A stretch of DNA of 64,000 nucleotides from a gamma proteobacterium endosymbiont of Lamellibrachia anaximandri. GTDB lineage: Bacteria; Pseudomonadota; Gammaproteobacteria; Chromatiales; Chromatiaceae. Of this stretch, positions 16,170 to 25,577 are shown one piece after another; the first letter of the stretch is position 1; each line of letters begins with the position of its first letter. The translations under genes and the position numbers were made by a program. The notes under the pieces are model-generated. The model had not been told where the DNA came from. It saw only the letters and a list, made by a program, of their open reading frames with translations, and did not search any database. Where the stretch lies: contig JAESPD010000003.1 of assembly GCA_016756855.1 (NCBI GenBank), forward strand, positions 62,001-126,000, in the 5' to 3' direction.

Positions 16170-18299
16170 ATGGGCAAGGTCCTGAAAGTACTGTTCGGGT
16201 TGCTGCTATTGCTGGTTGTACTCATAGTTGCCGCAGTGATCATTGTGCCGATGGTTGTGGATCCCAACGATCACAAACAGGAGATCATTGCCGAAGTGCA
16301 AAAAGCCACCGGGCGTGATTTGGCCATCGATGGAGATATTGGTCTCTCGGTCTTTCCCTGGCTTGGTCTTGAGCTCAACGGGCTGAGTCTCAGCAATGCT
16401 TCCGGTTTTGGCGACCAACCCTTTGCCGCACTCGATCATGTACAGGTGCGGGTCAACCTGGTCCCCCTGATACTGCAGCAGATCCTGGAAGTGGATAAGG
16501 TGCAGGTCGAGGGGCTGGAGCTGAACCTGGCGAAGTCCAAGAGCGGTGTCACCAACTGGGATGATCTTGCTAAAGCAGGTCAGAAAGAGATGGCTGATAG
16601 CAGCGTGGCTGAAGCGCCTGTGGCGGAGAAAAAATCTGCTGGCAAGGCAATGGGTGCATTTTCCATTGGCGGGATAGAAATCAGTGGCGCGCACATCGTC
16701 TGGGATGACAAGTCGACCGGTGATCGTTTCGAAATCAAGGATCTGGAAGTTAAAACCGGGGCTATGAATCCAGGGCAGCCGGTTGAATTCTCCCTTGGGT
16801 TGGGGCTTGACAGCGCCCAGCCAGCCTTGCGGAGTAAGGTCGATTTGTCCGGCAATCTCAACGCAGACCCGAAGGCCGGGAGCATTGCGGTAGAAACCCT
16901 GAAGTTGTTGCTGAAGGTTACCGGAGAGGGTCTGCCCAAGGATGGCGTGGAGGCCGAACTGCGTGCTGATCTCTATGTCGAGCAGAAGGCCGAAACCCTG
17001 GAGATAAAGAATCTGGTGTTGGAGTCAGGGGCGCTAAAGATGAGTGGCGCTGTTAAAGGCCGTGGGATTCAGAGCGCGCCCGCATTTAATGGTGATATCA
17101 AACTGGCTGAGTTCAGTCTGCGGCAGTGGATGGAGAAGTTTGGACTGCCAGTGCCTGAGACTGCCGATCCAAAGGTATTGAACCGGCTGGGTATGGGGTT
17201 TGCTTTTGTGGCAGATCAGAAACGTGTGGCGCTGAAAGATCTGCAGATGGCGCTGGATGAGACCCTGATCAAAGGTGAATTCGAACTGATCGACCCTGCC
17301 AATCCGGCTTATGCCTTTACCCTCGATATCGACAAGATAGACCTGGACCGTTATCTGCCACCGAAGCCTGCGGGTGAGGCAGGCGGCAGTCAGCGTTCCA
17401 GCGGCAAATCGGCCAAAGAGGAGCCCCTGTTTCCGGTGGAGATGCTGCGTAAACTCGATCTCGACGGCACCCTGCGGGTGGGTAGCATAAAGGCTAACAA
17501 CATTCGTGCCGAGGCAATTCAGGTCAAGGTGAACAGCAAAGGAGGAAAGCTCAATATCGACCAGAAGGTGGGGCGCTTCTACGATGGCGCCCTCAAAGGG
17601 ACTGTGGATCTCGATGTGCGCGGCAAAACGCCGAAACTCAAGATCAAACAGAGCGCAAGCGGTATTCAGGCCGGTCCTTTGGTGGTGGATGTGTCAGGGC
17701 AGGATCGGTTGGCGGGCAAGGGGGGCTTCAATGTCAATCTGACGAGTGCGGGTCAGTTGGTCAGCCAACTCAAGAAGACCCTCAACGGCAAGCTGGATTT
17801 CGATTTTCGTGACGGCGCCGTCAAAGGGATCAATCTGGCAAAGATGCTGCGAGATGCCAAGGCGAAGCTTTCGGGTAAGGCGGCAGCCGTGAGTAATGAG
17901 CCGGAGCAGACCGATTTCGCTGAGCTGAGTGCCAGTGCCGTCGTGCGCAATGGTGTGCTGGATAATCGTGATCTGCTGGCCAAATCCCCCTTTCTCCGGG
18001 TGGAAGGTTCTGGCAAGGTGAACATCGTGGCGGAGTCACTCGATTATACGGTCAAGCCGGTAATAGTCAGCACCGGTAAGGGGCAGGGTGGCGAAGGTTT
18101 GGAAGAGCTCAAGGGCGTGCCGATTCCGGTGCATCTCCAAGGCTCCTGGGCCGACCCGCAGTGGAATATCGATCTCGGCAAGGTACTGGCGGAGAGTCAG
18201 AAGGCCAAGCTCAAAGGGAAGCTGGATGAGAAGTTGAAGGAGAAACTTCCAGGCGGATTACAAGATAAACTGCCAGGTGCTCTGAAAGGACTCTTCTGA
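16170..18299 (+). CDS. AsmA-family inner-membrane-anchored protein
   Basis: A 709-residue protein. One N-terminal membrane helix (VLFGLLLLLVVLIVAAVIIV) is followed by the AsmA N-terminal domain (DPNDHKQEIIAEVQKATGRD, IDGDIGLSVFPWLGLEL) and a long beta-rich periplasmic body. The conserved C-terminal segment includes LDFDFRDGAVKGINLAKMLRDA. The C-terminus is Lys/Leu-rich. AsmA-like proteins are thought to move phospholipid between membranes or to influence outer-membrane assembly. A second, larger AsmA protein is at 32898. AAATAAGGAG lies upstream of the ATG. Confidence 0.88.
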   Translation: MGKVLKVLFGLLLLLVVLIVAAVIIVPMVVDPNDHKQEIIAEVQKATGRDLAIDGDIGLSVFPWLGLELNGLSLSNASGFGDQPFAALDHVQVRVNLVPLILQQILEVDKVQVEGLELNLAKSKSGVTNWDDLAKAGQKEMADSSVAEAPVAEKKSAGKAMGAFSIGGIEISGAHIVWDDKSTGDRFEIKDLEVKTGAMNPGQPVEFSLGLGLDSAQPALRSKVDLSGNLNADPKAGSIAVETLKLLLKVTGEGLPKDGVEAELRADLYVEQKAETLEIKNLVLESGALKMSGAVKGRGIQSAPAFNGDIKLAEFSLRQWMEKFGLPVPETADPKVLNRLGMGFAFVADQKRVALKDLQMALDETLIKGEFELIDPANPAYAFTLDIDKIDLDRYLPPKPAGEAGGSQRSSGKSAKEEPLFPVEMLRKLDLDGTLRVGSIKANNIRAEAIQVKVNSKGGKLNIDQKVGRFYDGALKGTVDLDVRGKTPKLKIKQSASGIQAGPLVVDVSGQDRLAGKGGFNVNLTSAGQLVSQLKKTLNGKLDFDFRDGAVKGINLAKMLRDAKAKLSGKAAAVSNEPEQTDFAELSASAVVRNGVLDNRDLLAKSPFLRVEGSGKVNIVAESLDYTVKPVIVSTGKGQGGEGLEELKGVPIPVHLQGSWADPQWNIDLGKVLAESQKAKLKGKLDEKLKEKLPGGLQDKLPGALKGLF

Positions 18300-18307
18300 T
18301 CCCATCT

Positions 18308-18338
18308 GGCCCGGATGACGCCATGTGTCATCCGGGCC
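18308..18338. other. Perfect 12-bp hairpin between asmA and mutY
   Basis: GGCCCGGATGAC and GTCATCCGGGCC surround a seven-base loop, nine bases after the asmA-like stop. No T-run follows, so intrinsic termination is doubtful. It lies before the chosen mutY start at 18351 and would overlap the longer alternative start at 18315, favouring 18351. Confidence 0.6.
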
Positions 18339-18350
18339 GCGATTCTCTCC

Positions 18351-19424
18351 ATGCATGCCCATGAATTTTCTCACGCCGTTCTTGAGTGGTTCGACCAGTT
18401 CGGCCGCAAGGATCTTCCCTGGCAGCGGGATGTGGATCCCTACCGGATCTGGGTCTCCGAGATCATGTTGCAGCAGACTCAGGTGACCACGGTTATTCCC
18501 TACTTTGAGCGTTTCATAGCCAGTTTTCCCGATGTGGTACAGCTGGCAAACGCCACCCAGGATGCGGTACTGCACCACTGGTCGGGTCTAGGATATTATG
18601 CCCGCGCCCGTAACCTGCATAAGGCGGCAGCAGTCATCCGGGATAGTTATAGCGGCCAATTCCCCGAGGATATCGATCAGGTTGAGTCCCTGCCGGGGAT
18701 AGGGCGTTCCACCGCCGGCGCAATCCTCTCTCTGGCGTTGGGGCAATCCCATCCGATCCTCGATGGTAATGTAAAAAGGGTGTTGGCTCGCTGTTTTGAA
18801 GTTGAGGGTTGGCCGGGCAAGTCGGCGGTTGCCAGTGAGCTCTGGGAACTGTCGGAAACCTACACGCCGGAAAAGCGTGTAGCGGCCTATAATCAGGCAA
18901 TGATGGATCTGGGCGCTACGGTCTGCCGACGCGGGAAGCCGGACTGCGCGGCATGTCCTCTGAACCGGCAATGTATGGCCAATGCGAGCGGACGTCAGCG
19001 GGCGTTACCCTCCCCCCGCCCAAAGAGAACATTGTCGGTGAAACAGGCTCAGATGCTGGTCGTGCAAAATAGCGAGGGTGCAGTGTTGCTGGAGCGGAGA
19101 CCGCCGGTGGGGATCTGGGGCGGACTTTGGAGTTTTCCGGAGTGCCCTGCATCCCGGGAGCCATCGGTCTGGTGCCGGGAGCATTTCGCGATTGAGGCAG
19201 GTGTGCTGCGGGAGATGCCTTTGAGGCGACACACTTTCACCCATTTCCATCTCGATATCTCACCACTGCGCATGCAGGTTAAAAACCCCAGTAACGCTGT
19301 CTTGGATGCCGGTGACCGTATCTGGTATAAAAGCCAGGATTCCGCTGGATTGGGGCTGGCCGCGCCGGTTTCGCGAATCATCGAAGAGTTGGAGAAACAA
19401 TCAACGGCAGGCTGTATCGGATAA
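18351..19424 (+). CDS. mutY: A/G-specific adenine DNA glycosylase
   Basis: Removes adenine mispaired with 8-oxoG. The 357 residues show [13 protein letters not shown] with the catalytic glutamate, the helix-hairpin-helix [12 protein letters not shown], the [11 protein letters not shown] segment with its aspartate, the 4Fe-4S ligand set C-x6-C-x2-C-x5-C ([17 protein letters not shown]) and a C-terminal MutT-like domain. yggX, for an Fe-S trafficking protein, follows at 53 bases as in E. coli. The ATG at 18351 matches family length; no clear Shine-Dalgarno sequence is seen. Confidence 0.95.
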   Translation: MHAHEFSHAVLEWFDQFGRKDLPWQRDVDPYRIWVSEIMLQQTQVTTVIPYFERFIASFPDVVQLANATQDAVLHHWSGLGYYARARNLHKAAAVIRDSYSGQFPEDIDQVESLPGIGRSTAGAILSLALGQSHPILDGNVKRVLARCFEVEGWPGKSAVASELWELSETYTPEKRVAAYNQAMMDLGATVCRRGKPDCAACPLNRQCMANASGRQRALPSPRPKRTLSVKQAQMLVVQNSEGAVLLERRPPVGIWGGLWSFPECPASREPSVWCREHFAIEAGVLREMPLRRHTFTHFHLDISPLRMQVKNPSNAVLDAGDRIWYKSQDSAGLGLAAPVSRIIEELEKQSTAGCIG

Positions 19425-19477
19425 CCGGTTAACCGCCCTCCGTGCTTCTCCCAATACTGTCCGACAGGAGAGCCTGC

Positions 19478-19750
19478 ATGAGCCGTACCGTAAACTGCGT
19501 CAAACTGAATCGTGAAGCCGAAGGGCTTGATCGCGCGCCCTATCCCGGCGAACTGGGTCAGAGGATCTTCGACAATGTCTCCAAAGAGGCCTGGGCCGGT
19601 TGGCTCAAGTTTCAGACCATGCTGATCAACGAAAATCGCCTCAGCCCGGTAGACCCAAAGGCGCGAAAATTTCTTGAAGACCAGATGGAGAATTTCTTTT
19701 TTGGAGAAGGTGCAGAGATGCCACCGGAGTTCACCCCGCCCGGCTCGTGA
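19478..19750 (+). CDS. yggX: Fe(2+)-trafficking protein YggX
   Basis: A 90-residue protein of the YggX family, which protects Fe-S clusters from oxidation. It opens [20 protein letters not shown] with the single conserved cysteine at position 7, then [19 protein letters not shown] and [24 protein letters not shown] lies eight bases before the ATG. It is linked to mutY, whose product contains an Fe-S cluster. Confidence 0.95.
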   Translation: MSRTVNCVKLNREAEGLDRAPYPGELGQRIFDNVSKEAWAGWLKFQTMLINENRLSPVDPKARKFLEDQMENFFFGEGAEMPPEFTPPGS

Positions 19751-19803
19751 GATTACGCTTGACTAACCGTCCCAAGATCGCTGTAATACGCGCTCCGAAT
19801 TAA

Positions 19804-19879
19804 GGCCAGGTAGCTCAGTCGGTAGAGCAGGGGACTGAAAATCCCCGTGTCGGCAGTTCGATTCTGTCCCTGGCCACCA
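19804..19879 (+). tRNA. tRNA-Phe, anticodon GAA
   Basis: 76 bases with encoded CCA. Acceptor GGCCAGG pairs with CCTGGCC, the D arm is GCTC/GAGC, and the anticodon arm GGGGA-CTGAAAA-TCCCC carries GAA. The T arm GGCAG/CTGTC includes one G-U pair. A strong terminator begins six bases after the CCA. Confidence 0.95.
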
Positions 19880-19884
19880 TATCT

Positions 19885-19919
19885 AAAAAGGGTTACGTGA
19901 ATTTACGTAACCCTTTTTT
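19885..19919 (+). terminator. Rho-independent terminator of tRNA-Phe
   Basis: A-rich stem base, GGGTTACGT paired with ACGTAACCC around a GAATTT loop, followed by six Ts. The symmetric A and T runs could also allow function in the opposite direction. Confidence 0.92.
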
Positions 19920-20306
19920 ATTGCGTGAACGCCGTTGATTTTTCCAGCGGAAGTTTGAAATTTTTAATCCCTTCTGCCAATTTTCGCCTGCCCGGAAGTC
20001 CTCCTTGCTGTGCATCAAGGAGGGCGAGGCGAAGGCGGGGTCTCCGAAATGGGTAGCTGCGGCTGTCGTGTGGCCTGAGTGACGGAGGAACGAAGTTCTA
20101 TAGCAGCGCCACCCTTTAGCGGACTTTAGCCGCATGGTTCATTAGGCTGTAAGTGGCCGGTCATCAGTCAGGAGAGCTGGCAGTCAGAGCTGCAAAACAG
20201 TGCGCCCCAATTTTCTTCTGATATACGCAGGCACATATTTGACCTTGATTGCACCTTATTGAGAGGGCAAGATGTTAAATGGCCATGAATTGTATGGAGT
20301 AAGGCT
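19920..20306. other. Intergenic stretch with nested hairpin at 19983-20033
   Basis: No convincing gene was seen in these 387 bases. Two nested stems occur: TTCGCCT/AGGCGAA outside (19983-19989 with 20027-20033) and CCTCCTTG/CAAGGAGG inside (20000-20007 with 20016-20023). The rest may hold the promoter of the hemerythrin gene; no clear -35/-10 pair was assigned. Confidence 0.45.
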
Positions 20307-21179
20307 GTGGATTTTATCGAGTGGTCGGAGTCTATGAGCGTCGGCAATCCTCTGATCGATCAGGATCATAAAATCATTATCAAACTGATCAATCAACTTC
20401 ATCATCATGTCGGCGCAGAGGAGGATAGAAAGGCCTTGGCCAGCGCCCTTAACACGTTGATTGATTACACCCTTTATCATTTTTCCCGTGAAGAACGGGT
20501 GATGATGGCATGTAAATACCCATCATTCGAGGCACACAAGCGGCAACATGAAAAGCTCATCGAACAGGTTGTAGATACCGCACACCGTTTTTTCGAGAAA
20601 AAAGAAGATATCGTTCAAGACGAACTCCTGGACTTCCTGAAAAGCTGGCTCATTAATCACGTCCTGAAACAAGATATGGGATTTTTTCCGTATGCGGAAA
20701 ATAACCCGGTGGTTCTTGGTATAACTTCATCCCTACGAACGGATTCAGAACAGCCCGATATGCTGGGTACCGGTGATTTGATTCCGAAGTCCGTAAACTG
20801 GAATGAAGCCGCAATCCTGATCGTCAGTAAGAGCCGAAATTTCAGGAACATCATCGCTAGCATCCTTGAAATTGCAGATGCCGGGGAAATTCAGCAATAT
20901 TCTCATGCGGATGATGCAATGCAGTCACTTGAAAATCACGTACCTAACCTCATTGTTTATGGCTGGAAACAAGATGACGATGAAGCAATACCATTTTTTG
21001 AAAAATTGCGTGAAATCAAGAGTGGTTCCTTTGCTGGTATCCCTGTGTTGCTGATTTCAGCGCGTGAGGAGCGCGGAGCCATGGAGTCGGGATTAATCGC
21101 TGGAGCGACTCATTGCATAGAAGAGCCTATTGGTATTCAAACCTTTTTCGAAGCTGCCGTTAAAGCCATCAATCAATAG
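20307..21179 (+). CDS. Bacteriohemerythrin fused to a degenerate receiver domain
   Basis: A 290-residue soluble protein starting at GTG with GGAG upstream. Residues 1-135 are a hemerythrin four-helix bundle whose di-iron ligands appear complete: IDQDHK, YHFSREERVM, FEAHKRQHEK and WLINHVLKQD. Such domains bind O2 reversibly and can react with NO. Residues about 168-290 look like a response-regulator receiver (AAILIVSKSRNFRNIIASIL, then PVLLISAREE). However, the acidic pair is replaced (SKS), the phospho-acceptor position reads VYGWKQ with no Asp, and the Lys motif is EEP. It is thus probably a pseudo-receiver. The hybrid kinase starts 30 bases downstream, suggesting joint function. Confidence 0.85.
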   Translation: MDFIEWSESMSVGNPLIDQDHKIIIKLINQLHHHVGAEEDRKALASALNTLIDYTLYHFSREERVMMACKYPSFEAHKRQHEKLIEQVVDTAHRFFEKKEDIVQDELLDFLKSWLINHVLKQDMGFFPYAENNPVVLGITSSLRTDSEQPDMLGTGDLIPKSVNWNEAAILIVSKSRNFRNIIASILEIADAGEIQQYSHADDAMQSLENHVPNLIVYGWKQDDDEAIPFFEKLREIKSGSFAGIPVLLISAREERGAMESGLIAGATHCIEEPIGIQTFFEAAVKAINQ

Positions 21180-21209
21180 CAGAAAATTTAAGTGGTGGGA
21201 GCGGGGGAA

Positions 21210-24209
21210 ATGCCCAAGGACTCTACAAAAGAACAGCTAATAATAGCCCTAAAGCTATTTGCCCCTGCTGTGGTGGTGATTTTATTCCTGGCACTTGGCG
21301 TTTTCTTTAGCCAGGCACAAGTCTCTATTGTTGAACTGAATACTTCCGCCAAAAGTAACGTCAGACTGGCGGCGGAGTTTTTCAGAGAAGAGCTTGGGGA
21401 TGTGATCAGCGATCTTCGCATTTTATCCGAGGATCAGGACCTGGAAGATGCCTTGGAAATGAAGGTGCCTGAAGCCAGGATAAGTCTGTCAAATAAACTC
21501 CTGATTTTTGCGCGGGAAAAAAAGGTTTTCGATCAGATCCGAATACTGGATGTCGATGGCAGAGAGGTTGTCCGCGTCAATTACAATGACGGCGCACCCG
21601 TCAGTGTTTCCAAAGCGCAGCTCCAGGATAAATCTGGCCGTTACTACTTCAAGGAGGCAGTGGCCAAGAGAGAGGGTCAGTACTTTGTTTCACAATTTGA
21701 CCTCAATATGGAAAAAGGCGCAATCGAGCGACCTTATAAGCCGACTTTGCGAGTGTCTACACCTGTTTTTTCCCCTTCCGGAAGCAAAATCGGTGTTTTG
21801 GTGATGAATTACCGCGGTCAATATCTGCTGAAGACAATCCGCGAAATGATACCTGCCACATCATCTGTTTTTCCAATGCTTCTTGATAAAAACGGCCACT
21901 ATTTAATCGGCCCTACAGAAAAGGATGAGTGGGGTTTTATGTTCGGTAAAGAAGCCGCGTTCCCTACAGATTTTCCCAAGGTGTTTAAATATGTCGCCTC
22001 GGCTTCAAATGGTCAAATAGAGAGTGATCAATACCTGTTTACCTTCAGGAATGTAACTGTCGGTGATAATTATTTGACAATCGCTTCTCAAATAAACCTG
22101 GCATCAGTCTACCGCGCCATTATCAAGAGCCATCGCGAAAGCATTGTCATTATCATTTTGTTGACTCTTGTATCGGCGCTTGCCTCATGGGGGATCGCTG
22201 GCAGCAGGCTTGCCCGGGAAGGTTGGAATATAACTAAAAATAAACTTGCCGATTTCAGGGAAACGGCATCCGACTGGTTGTGGGAAACGGATTCACAATT
22301 GCGTTTCACTGATATCTCATTCCGGATGAAAGATATAACCGGCATCAATCCAAATGACTATATCGGCAAACAGATCCATGAGTTGATTTCCCCCGATCCT
22401 GACCAACCTGACTCCGATACTTTTCTTGAAAATATTGAAGCCCGACAACCCATCAAAAAAGTTCTGTGCAAGATAGAGAACTTCCTCGGGCAGGCCCTCC
22501 AATTCAATGTGACGGCAAAGCCATATTTCACTGAAGGTGTTTTTTCAGGCTATCGCGGCACAAGTCAGGATGTCACCAATTACAGGCGGCTAAGTCGGGA
22601 ACTGCAAGGCCGCGTTGTGGCAGCTGAATTCGCAGAGAGGGAAGCCGATAATTATGCGCGGAAATTGGCTGAGGCACAGCGCATATCCCATACCGGAAAC
22701 TGGAGTCAGGATTCAACCAGCGACAAACTGCTTTGGTCGGAAGAGGCTTTCCATATATTCGGTGTCGATCGGGAAGAGTTCGACTTTGGATACGAACTGT
22801 ACCTGGACATTGTTCATCCTGATGATCGAGATTATGTTGTGGAGCAGCGCGAGAACGCTATGAAAAACGGAGTCCTTCATGTCTTTGAATACAGGATTGT
22901 CCGGAAGTCATTCGATGATGATATTCGATGGATCCAGGAGAGATGCGAATATCACCATAACAACTCAGGCGAGATCATTCGCTCTGAAGGTACTGTTCAA
23001 GACATCACTGAACGCAAGGCGTCTGAGCAGAGGCTGGCTGAAGCAAAAGAGGCCGCTGAATCAGCAAACCGTTCGAAAAGTGACTTCCTGGCCAACATGA
23101 GCCACGAAATCCGTACGCCGATGAATGGCATCATCGGCATGACACATCTTGCATTGCAAACGTCGTTGGACGACAAGCAAAGGAATTATATCGGCAAGGC
23201 TCACCGCTCAGCTGAAAACCTGCTTGGGATCCTAAACGACATTCTTGATTTTTCAAAGATAGAGGCAGGCAAGCTGAATTTTGAAGAAGTCGATTTTTAT
23301 CTCAAGGATGTCATCGATAACTTTGTTAGCCTGCTACGGTTCAAGGCCGAGGAAAAGCGTATTCGGCTTTCAGTTAGAATTGAACGGGATGTTCCTATGG
23401 CGCTGAGTGGCGACCCATTACGTCTAAGCCAGGTTCTTATCAACCTGGGGGGTAATGCAGTGAAGTTCGGTGATGCGGGTGACAGTGTTTCGTTGAATGT
23501 TTCCTTGAAAGAAGAGAGTGACAATGAAGTCGTATTACAGTTTGCCATAGAGGACACTGGTCTCGGCATGTCCCGGGAACAACTGGAAGGACTGTTCCAG
23601 CCCTTCGGTCAGGCTGACAGCTCGACAACCCGTAAGTATGGGGGCACTGGCCTTGGCTTAATCATTTCCAAGAAGATCGTTCAGTTGATGAATGGTGAAA
23701 TAGCGGTTGAAAGTGAACAAGACGTCGGCAGTACCTTCAGATTCACGGTTAGCCTGAAGACTCAAGAGAGTGACTCTTCGAAAAACAGGGCATTGGGCAA
23801 TCAAAATGAGATGGATATCGACCAGGCCACGGTGCGTTTGCGGGGTGCAAGGGTTCTATTGGTTGAAGATAACGAAATAAACCGGGAAATCGTGCTGGAT
23901 ATCCTTGCCATGAGTGTGATTACAGTTGAAATGGCGTTCGATGGACAGGAAGCGCTGGAGTTATTGGCCAGGGAGGAGTTCGATGGTGTTCTAATGGATT
24001 GCCAGATGCCGGTCATGGATGGGTATGAAGCGACCCGCCAAATACGAGCGCAGAAAAAATTCAAGGATTTGCCTATTATTGCTTTGACGGCCAACGCAAT
24101 GAAAGGGGACAGAGAGAAGGTTTTGGCAGTCGGTATGAATGATCATATTGCCAAGCCGGTCAATCCTGATTTGATGCTCATTACGATGGCAAAATGGATA
24201 AGCGCATGA
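21210..24209 (+). CDS. Hybrid sensor histidine kinase (Cache-PAS-PAS-HisKA-HATPase-REC)
   Basis: About 999 residues. In order: a membrane helix (LFAPAVVVILFLALGVFFS), a dCache-like periplasmic sensor of about 260 residues (VFDQIRILDVDGREVVRVNY, SGRYYFKEAVAK), a second helix, and two PAS domains (the second with ISHTGNWSQDSTSDKLLWSE and a PAC motif). Then HisKA with FLANMSHEIRTPMNG, a HATPase with NLGGNAVKF, DTGLGM and GGTGLGL, and a C-terminal receiver with LLVEDNEINREIV, acceptor Asp in VLMDCQMPVMDG and Lys in AKP. All catalytic motifs look intact. The ATG at 21210 has GGGAG eight bases before it; a GTG at 21192 is in frame. No DNA-binding regulator is adjacent. Confidence 0.9.
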   Translation: MPKDSTKEQLIIALKLFAPAVVVILFLALGVFFSQAQVSIVELNTSAKSNVRLAAEFFREELGDVISDLRILSEDQDLEDALEMKVPEARISLSNKLLIFAREKKVFDQIRILDVDGREVVRVNYNDGAPVSVSKAQLQDKSGRYYFKEAVAKREGQYFVSQFDLNMEKGAIERPYKPTLRVSTPVFSPSGSKIGVLVMNYRGQYLLKTIREMIPATSSVFPMLLDKNGHYLIGPTEKDEWGFMFGKEAAFPTDFPKVFKYVASASNGQIESDQYLFTFRNVTVGDNYLTIASQINLASVYRAIIKSHRESIVIIILLTLVSALASWGIAGSRLAREGWNITKNKLADFRETASDWLWETDSQLRFTDISFRMKDITGINPNDYIGKQIHELISPDPDQPDSDTFLENIEARQPIKKVLCKIENFLGQALQFNVTAKPYFTEGVFSGYRGTSQDVTNYRRLSRELQGRVVAAEFAEREADNYARKLAEAQRISHTGNWSQDSTSDKLLWSEEAFHIFGVDREEFDFGYELYLDIVHPDDRDYVVEQRENAMKNGVLHVFEYRIVRKSFDDDIRWIQERCEYHHNNSGEIIRSEGTVQDITERKASEQRLAEAKEAAESANRSKSDFLANMSHEIRTPMNGIIGMTHLALQTSLDDKQRNYIGKAHRSAENLLGILNDILDFSKIEAGKLNFEEVDFYLKDVIDNFVSLLRFKAEEKRIRLSVRIERDVPMALSGDPLRLSQVLINLGGNAVKFGDAGDSVSLNVSLKEESDNEVVLQFAIEDTGLGMSREQLEGLFQPFGQADSSTTRKYGGTGLGLIISKKIVQLMNGEIAVESEQDVGSTFRFTVSLKTQESDSSKNRALGNQNEMDIDQATVRLRGARVLLVEDNEINREIVLDILAMSVITVEMAFDGQEALELLAREEFDGVLMDCQMPVMDGYEATRQIRAQKKFKDLPIIALTANAMKGDREKVLAVGMNDHIAKPVNPDLMLITMAKWISA

Positions 24210-24315
24210 AAATCGCCTGTATGAAATGTTTTGTTCCCACTGATTGTACGAGCGTCAGCAAATGTCGGCAACTGACTCTTGCTCCAGGTAGGGGAAGGTT
24301 CGGCGGTTAAGGGCT

Positions 24316-24391
24316 CCTGCAGGCTGGTTTAGACCAAACCTGAACCTCTGGTTTGGTCTAAACTGGAGAGAGTGTCCAAACCAGATGCAGG
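24316..24391. other. Intergenic structure with two mutually exclusive hairpins
   Basis: An inner perfect 14-bp stem joins GTTTAGACCAAACC (24327-24340) to GGTTTGGTCTAAAC (24350-24363) over a nine-base loop. An outer alternative pairs CCTGCA-GG-CTGGTTT (24316-24330) with AAACCAG-A-TGCAGG (24378-24391). The two share 24327-24330 and cannot form together in full. It lies in the 289-base gap between the kinase and the Ppx-like gene, with no T-run. The rest of the gap shows no gene. Confidence 0.65.
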
Positions 24392-24498
24392 TTGGATTGC
24401 ATTGGCTTTTACGCGGACTCCAAATTTCGCTATCCATGACGTCGGAATCCTGGATAACCTAAACGCATCTCTAATCTTCTTATCAACTCCAATCAACC

Positions 24499-25425
24499 AT
24501 GACCAGTGAAAGCACCATTACTCAAACATCCCGTACCAAAGAAGAGCCAAGTATGGTTGGTGCAATTGACATGGGAAGCAAGAACTTCAAGTTTGTCTTT
24601 GGGCAGAAAGTTAACGGTAGAGTCACTACAGAACTGATCAGGAAAGAACAGCTGGAGATTGGAAAAGAGGTTACGGAAAACCACGGGATGATCGGGCGGG
24701 AAAAATTCAGGCAGATAGAGGACGCACTCTCTCAATTTGTGAGCTATTGCCGTGATAGAGGCGCGCAGACAGTTCTTGCCATTGCCACCAGCGCCATTAG
24801 GAACGCCAGAAACCATCAGCAGGTTATCGATATGGCCAGTGAAATTGGTATCGCCATAGAAGTCGCTGAAGGTGAAAGAGAAGGTGAGGTGGGTTATCTT
24901 GCCGCCACTGGTGGTGCTCCCAATAATCTTGTTAGTGATTCCGGGAGTAAGAGTATTCAGATCGCCTGGTGGAACAATGATAAAGTCCAATCACGCTCAA
25001 TACCTGTTGGTTACGAACTCGCATATGAGAGTTTTGTAGAACGTGCTTCCACGTTGGATGAGACGCAAGAGAATTTCAGTAAGTTTCTTGACGGTAACTT
25101 CAAGGAATTACCGGAAAATACAGATCGAATTATCGCCTTGGCCGCGAACACCATTACCTCTTTTGTTATCGGACAGAAAATGCCTGGCTGCAATAATAGA
25201 ACGCTTACCAGAAACGCCCTGAATGATAGAATGTCTGAGCTCCAAAGATTCTCACCAGCCCAGTACAATAATTTGAAATCATCACTGCCAAGGGCCGAAA
25301 AAATATTGCCCGGATTGGTTTTTCTTGATTATCTGCTGGAGCGTACAGGACACCGCGAAGTTCTTATCGCCGAGGCTGAACTGCCTGTTGGTTTGATTGT
25401 TGAGTATTTTCTCAAACGGGGGTAA
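24499..25425 (+). CDS. Ppx/GppA phosphatase-family protein with degenerate motifs
   Basis: A 308-residue protein of the exopolyphosphatase/pppGpp phosphatase fold: GAIDMGSKNFKFVF (usual IDLGSNS), ATSAIRNARN, then EGEREGEVGYLAATGG. The usual second phosphate-binding loop (DxGGGSTE) reads DSGSKSIQIAW and lacks the Gly triplet. The usual GGT motif is ALAANTITS. The family C-terminal RAEKILPGLVFLDYLL is kept. Catalysis is therefore doubtful, and a regulatory or binding role is possible (inference). It may belong with the sensor genes upstream. Confidence 0.75.
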   Translation: MTSESTITQTSRTKEEPSMVGAIDMGSKNFKFVFGQKVNGRVTTELIRKEQLEIGKEVTENHGMIGREKFRQIEDALSQFVSYCRDRGAQTVLAIATSAIRNARNHQQVIDMASEIGIAIEVAEGEREGEVGYLAATGGAPNNLVSDSGSKSIQIAWWNNDKVQSRSIPVGYELAYESFVERASTLDETQENFSKFLDGNFKELPENTDRIIALAANTITSFVIGQKMPGCNNRTLTRNALNDRMSELQRFSPAQYNNLKSSLPRAEKILPGLVFLDYLLERTGHREVLIAEAELPVGLIVEYFLKRG

Positions 25426-25577
25426 CGCGGGTTTCGACGTGGAAAGACTGTGCCGCAAGGTGGTTCTTTACCCTCATCATGTACTTTCGAAAAAATCATT
25501 CCGCTGAATACCGGTTTTTTCCTGAAAGCAACGAGTTGCGCCGTCTGGTTGATACTGGTTTCTATTGTGTTGATCGC

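Noticed and set aside
18308..18338. Rho-independent terminator between asmA and mutY
   Set aside because: The stem is strong but no T-run follows, so it is listed only as a hairpin.
19893..20135. Minus-strand 80-codon frame after tRNA-Phe
   Set aside because: It begins within the structured intergenic region, ends in the terminator and has no recognisable features.
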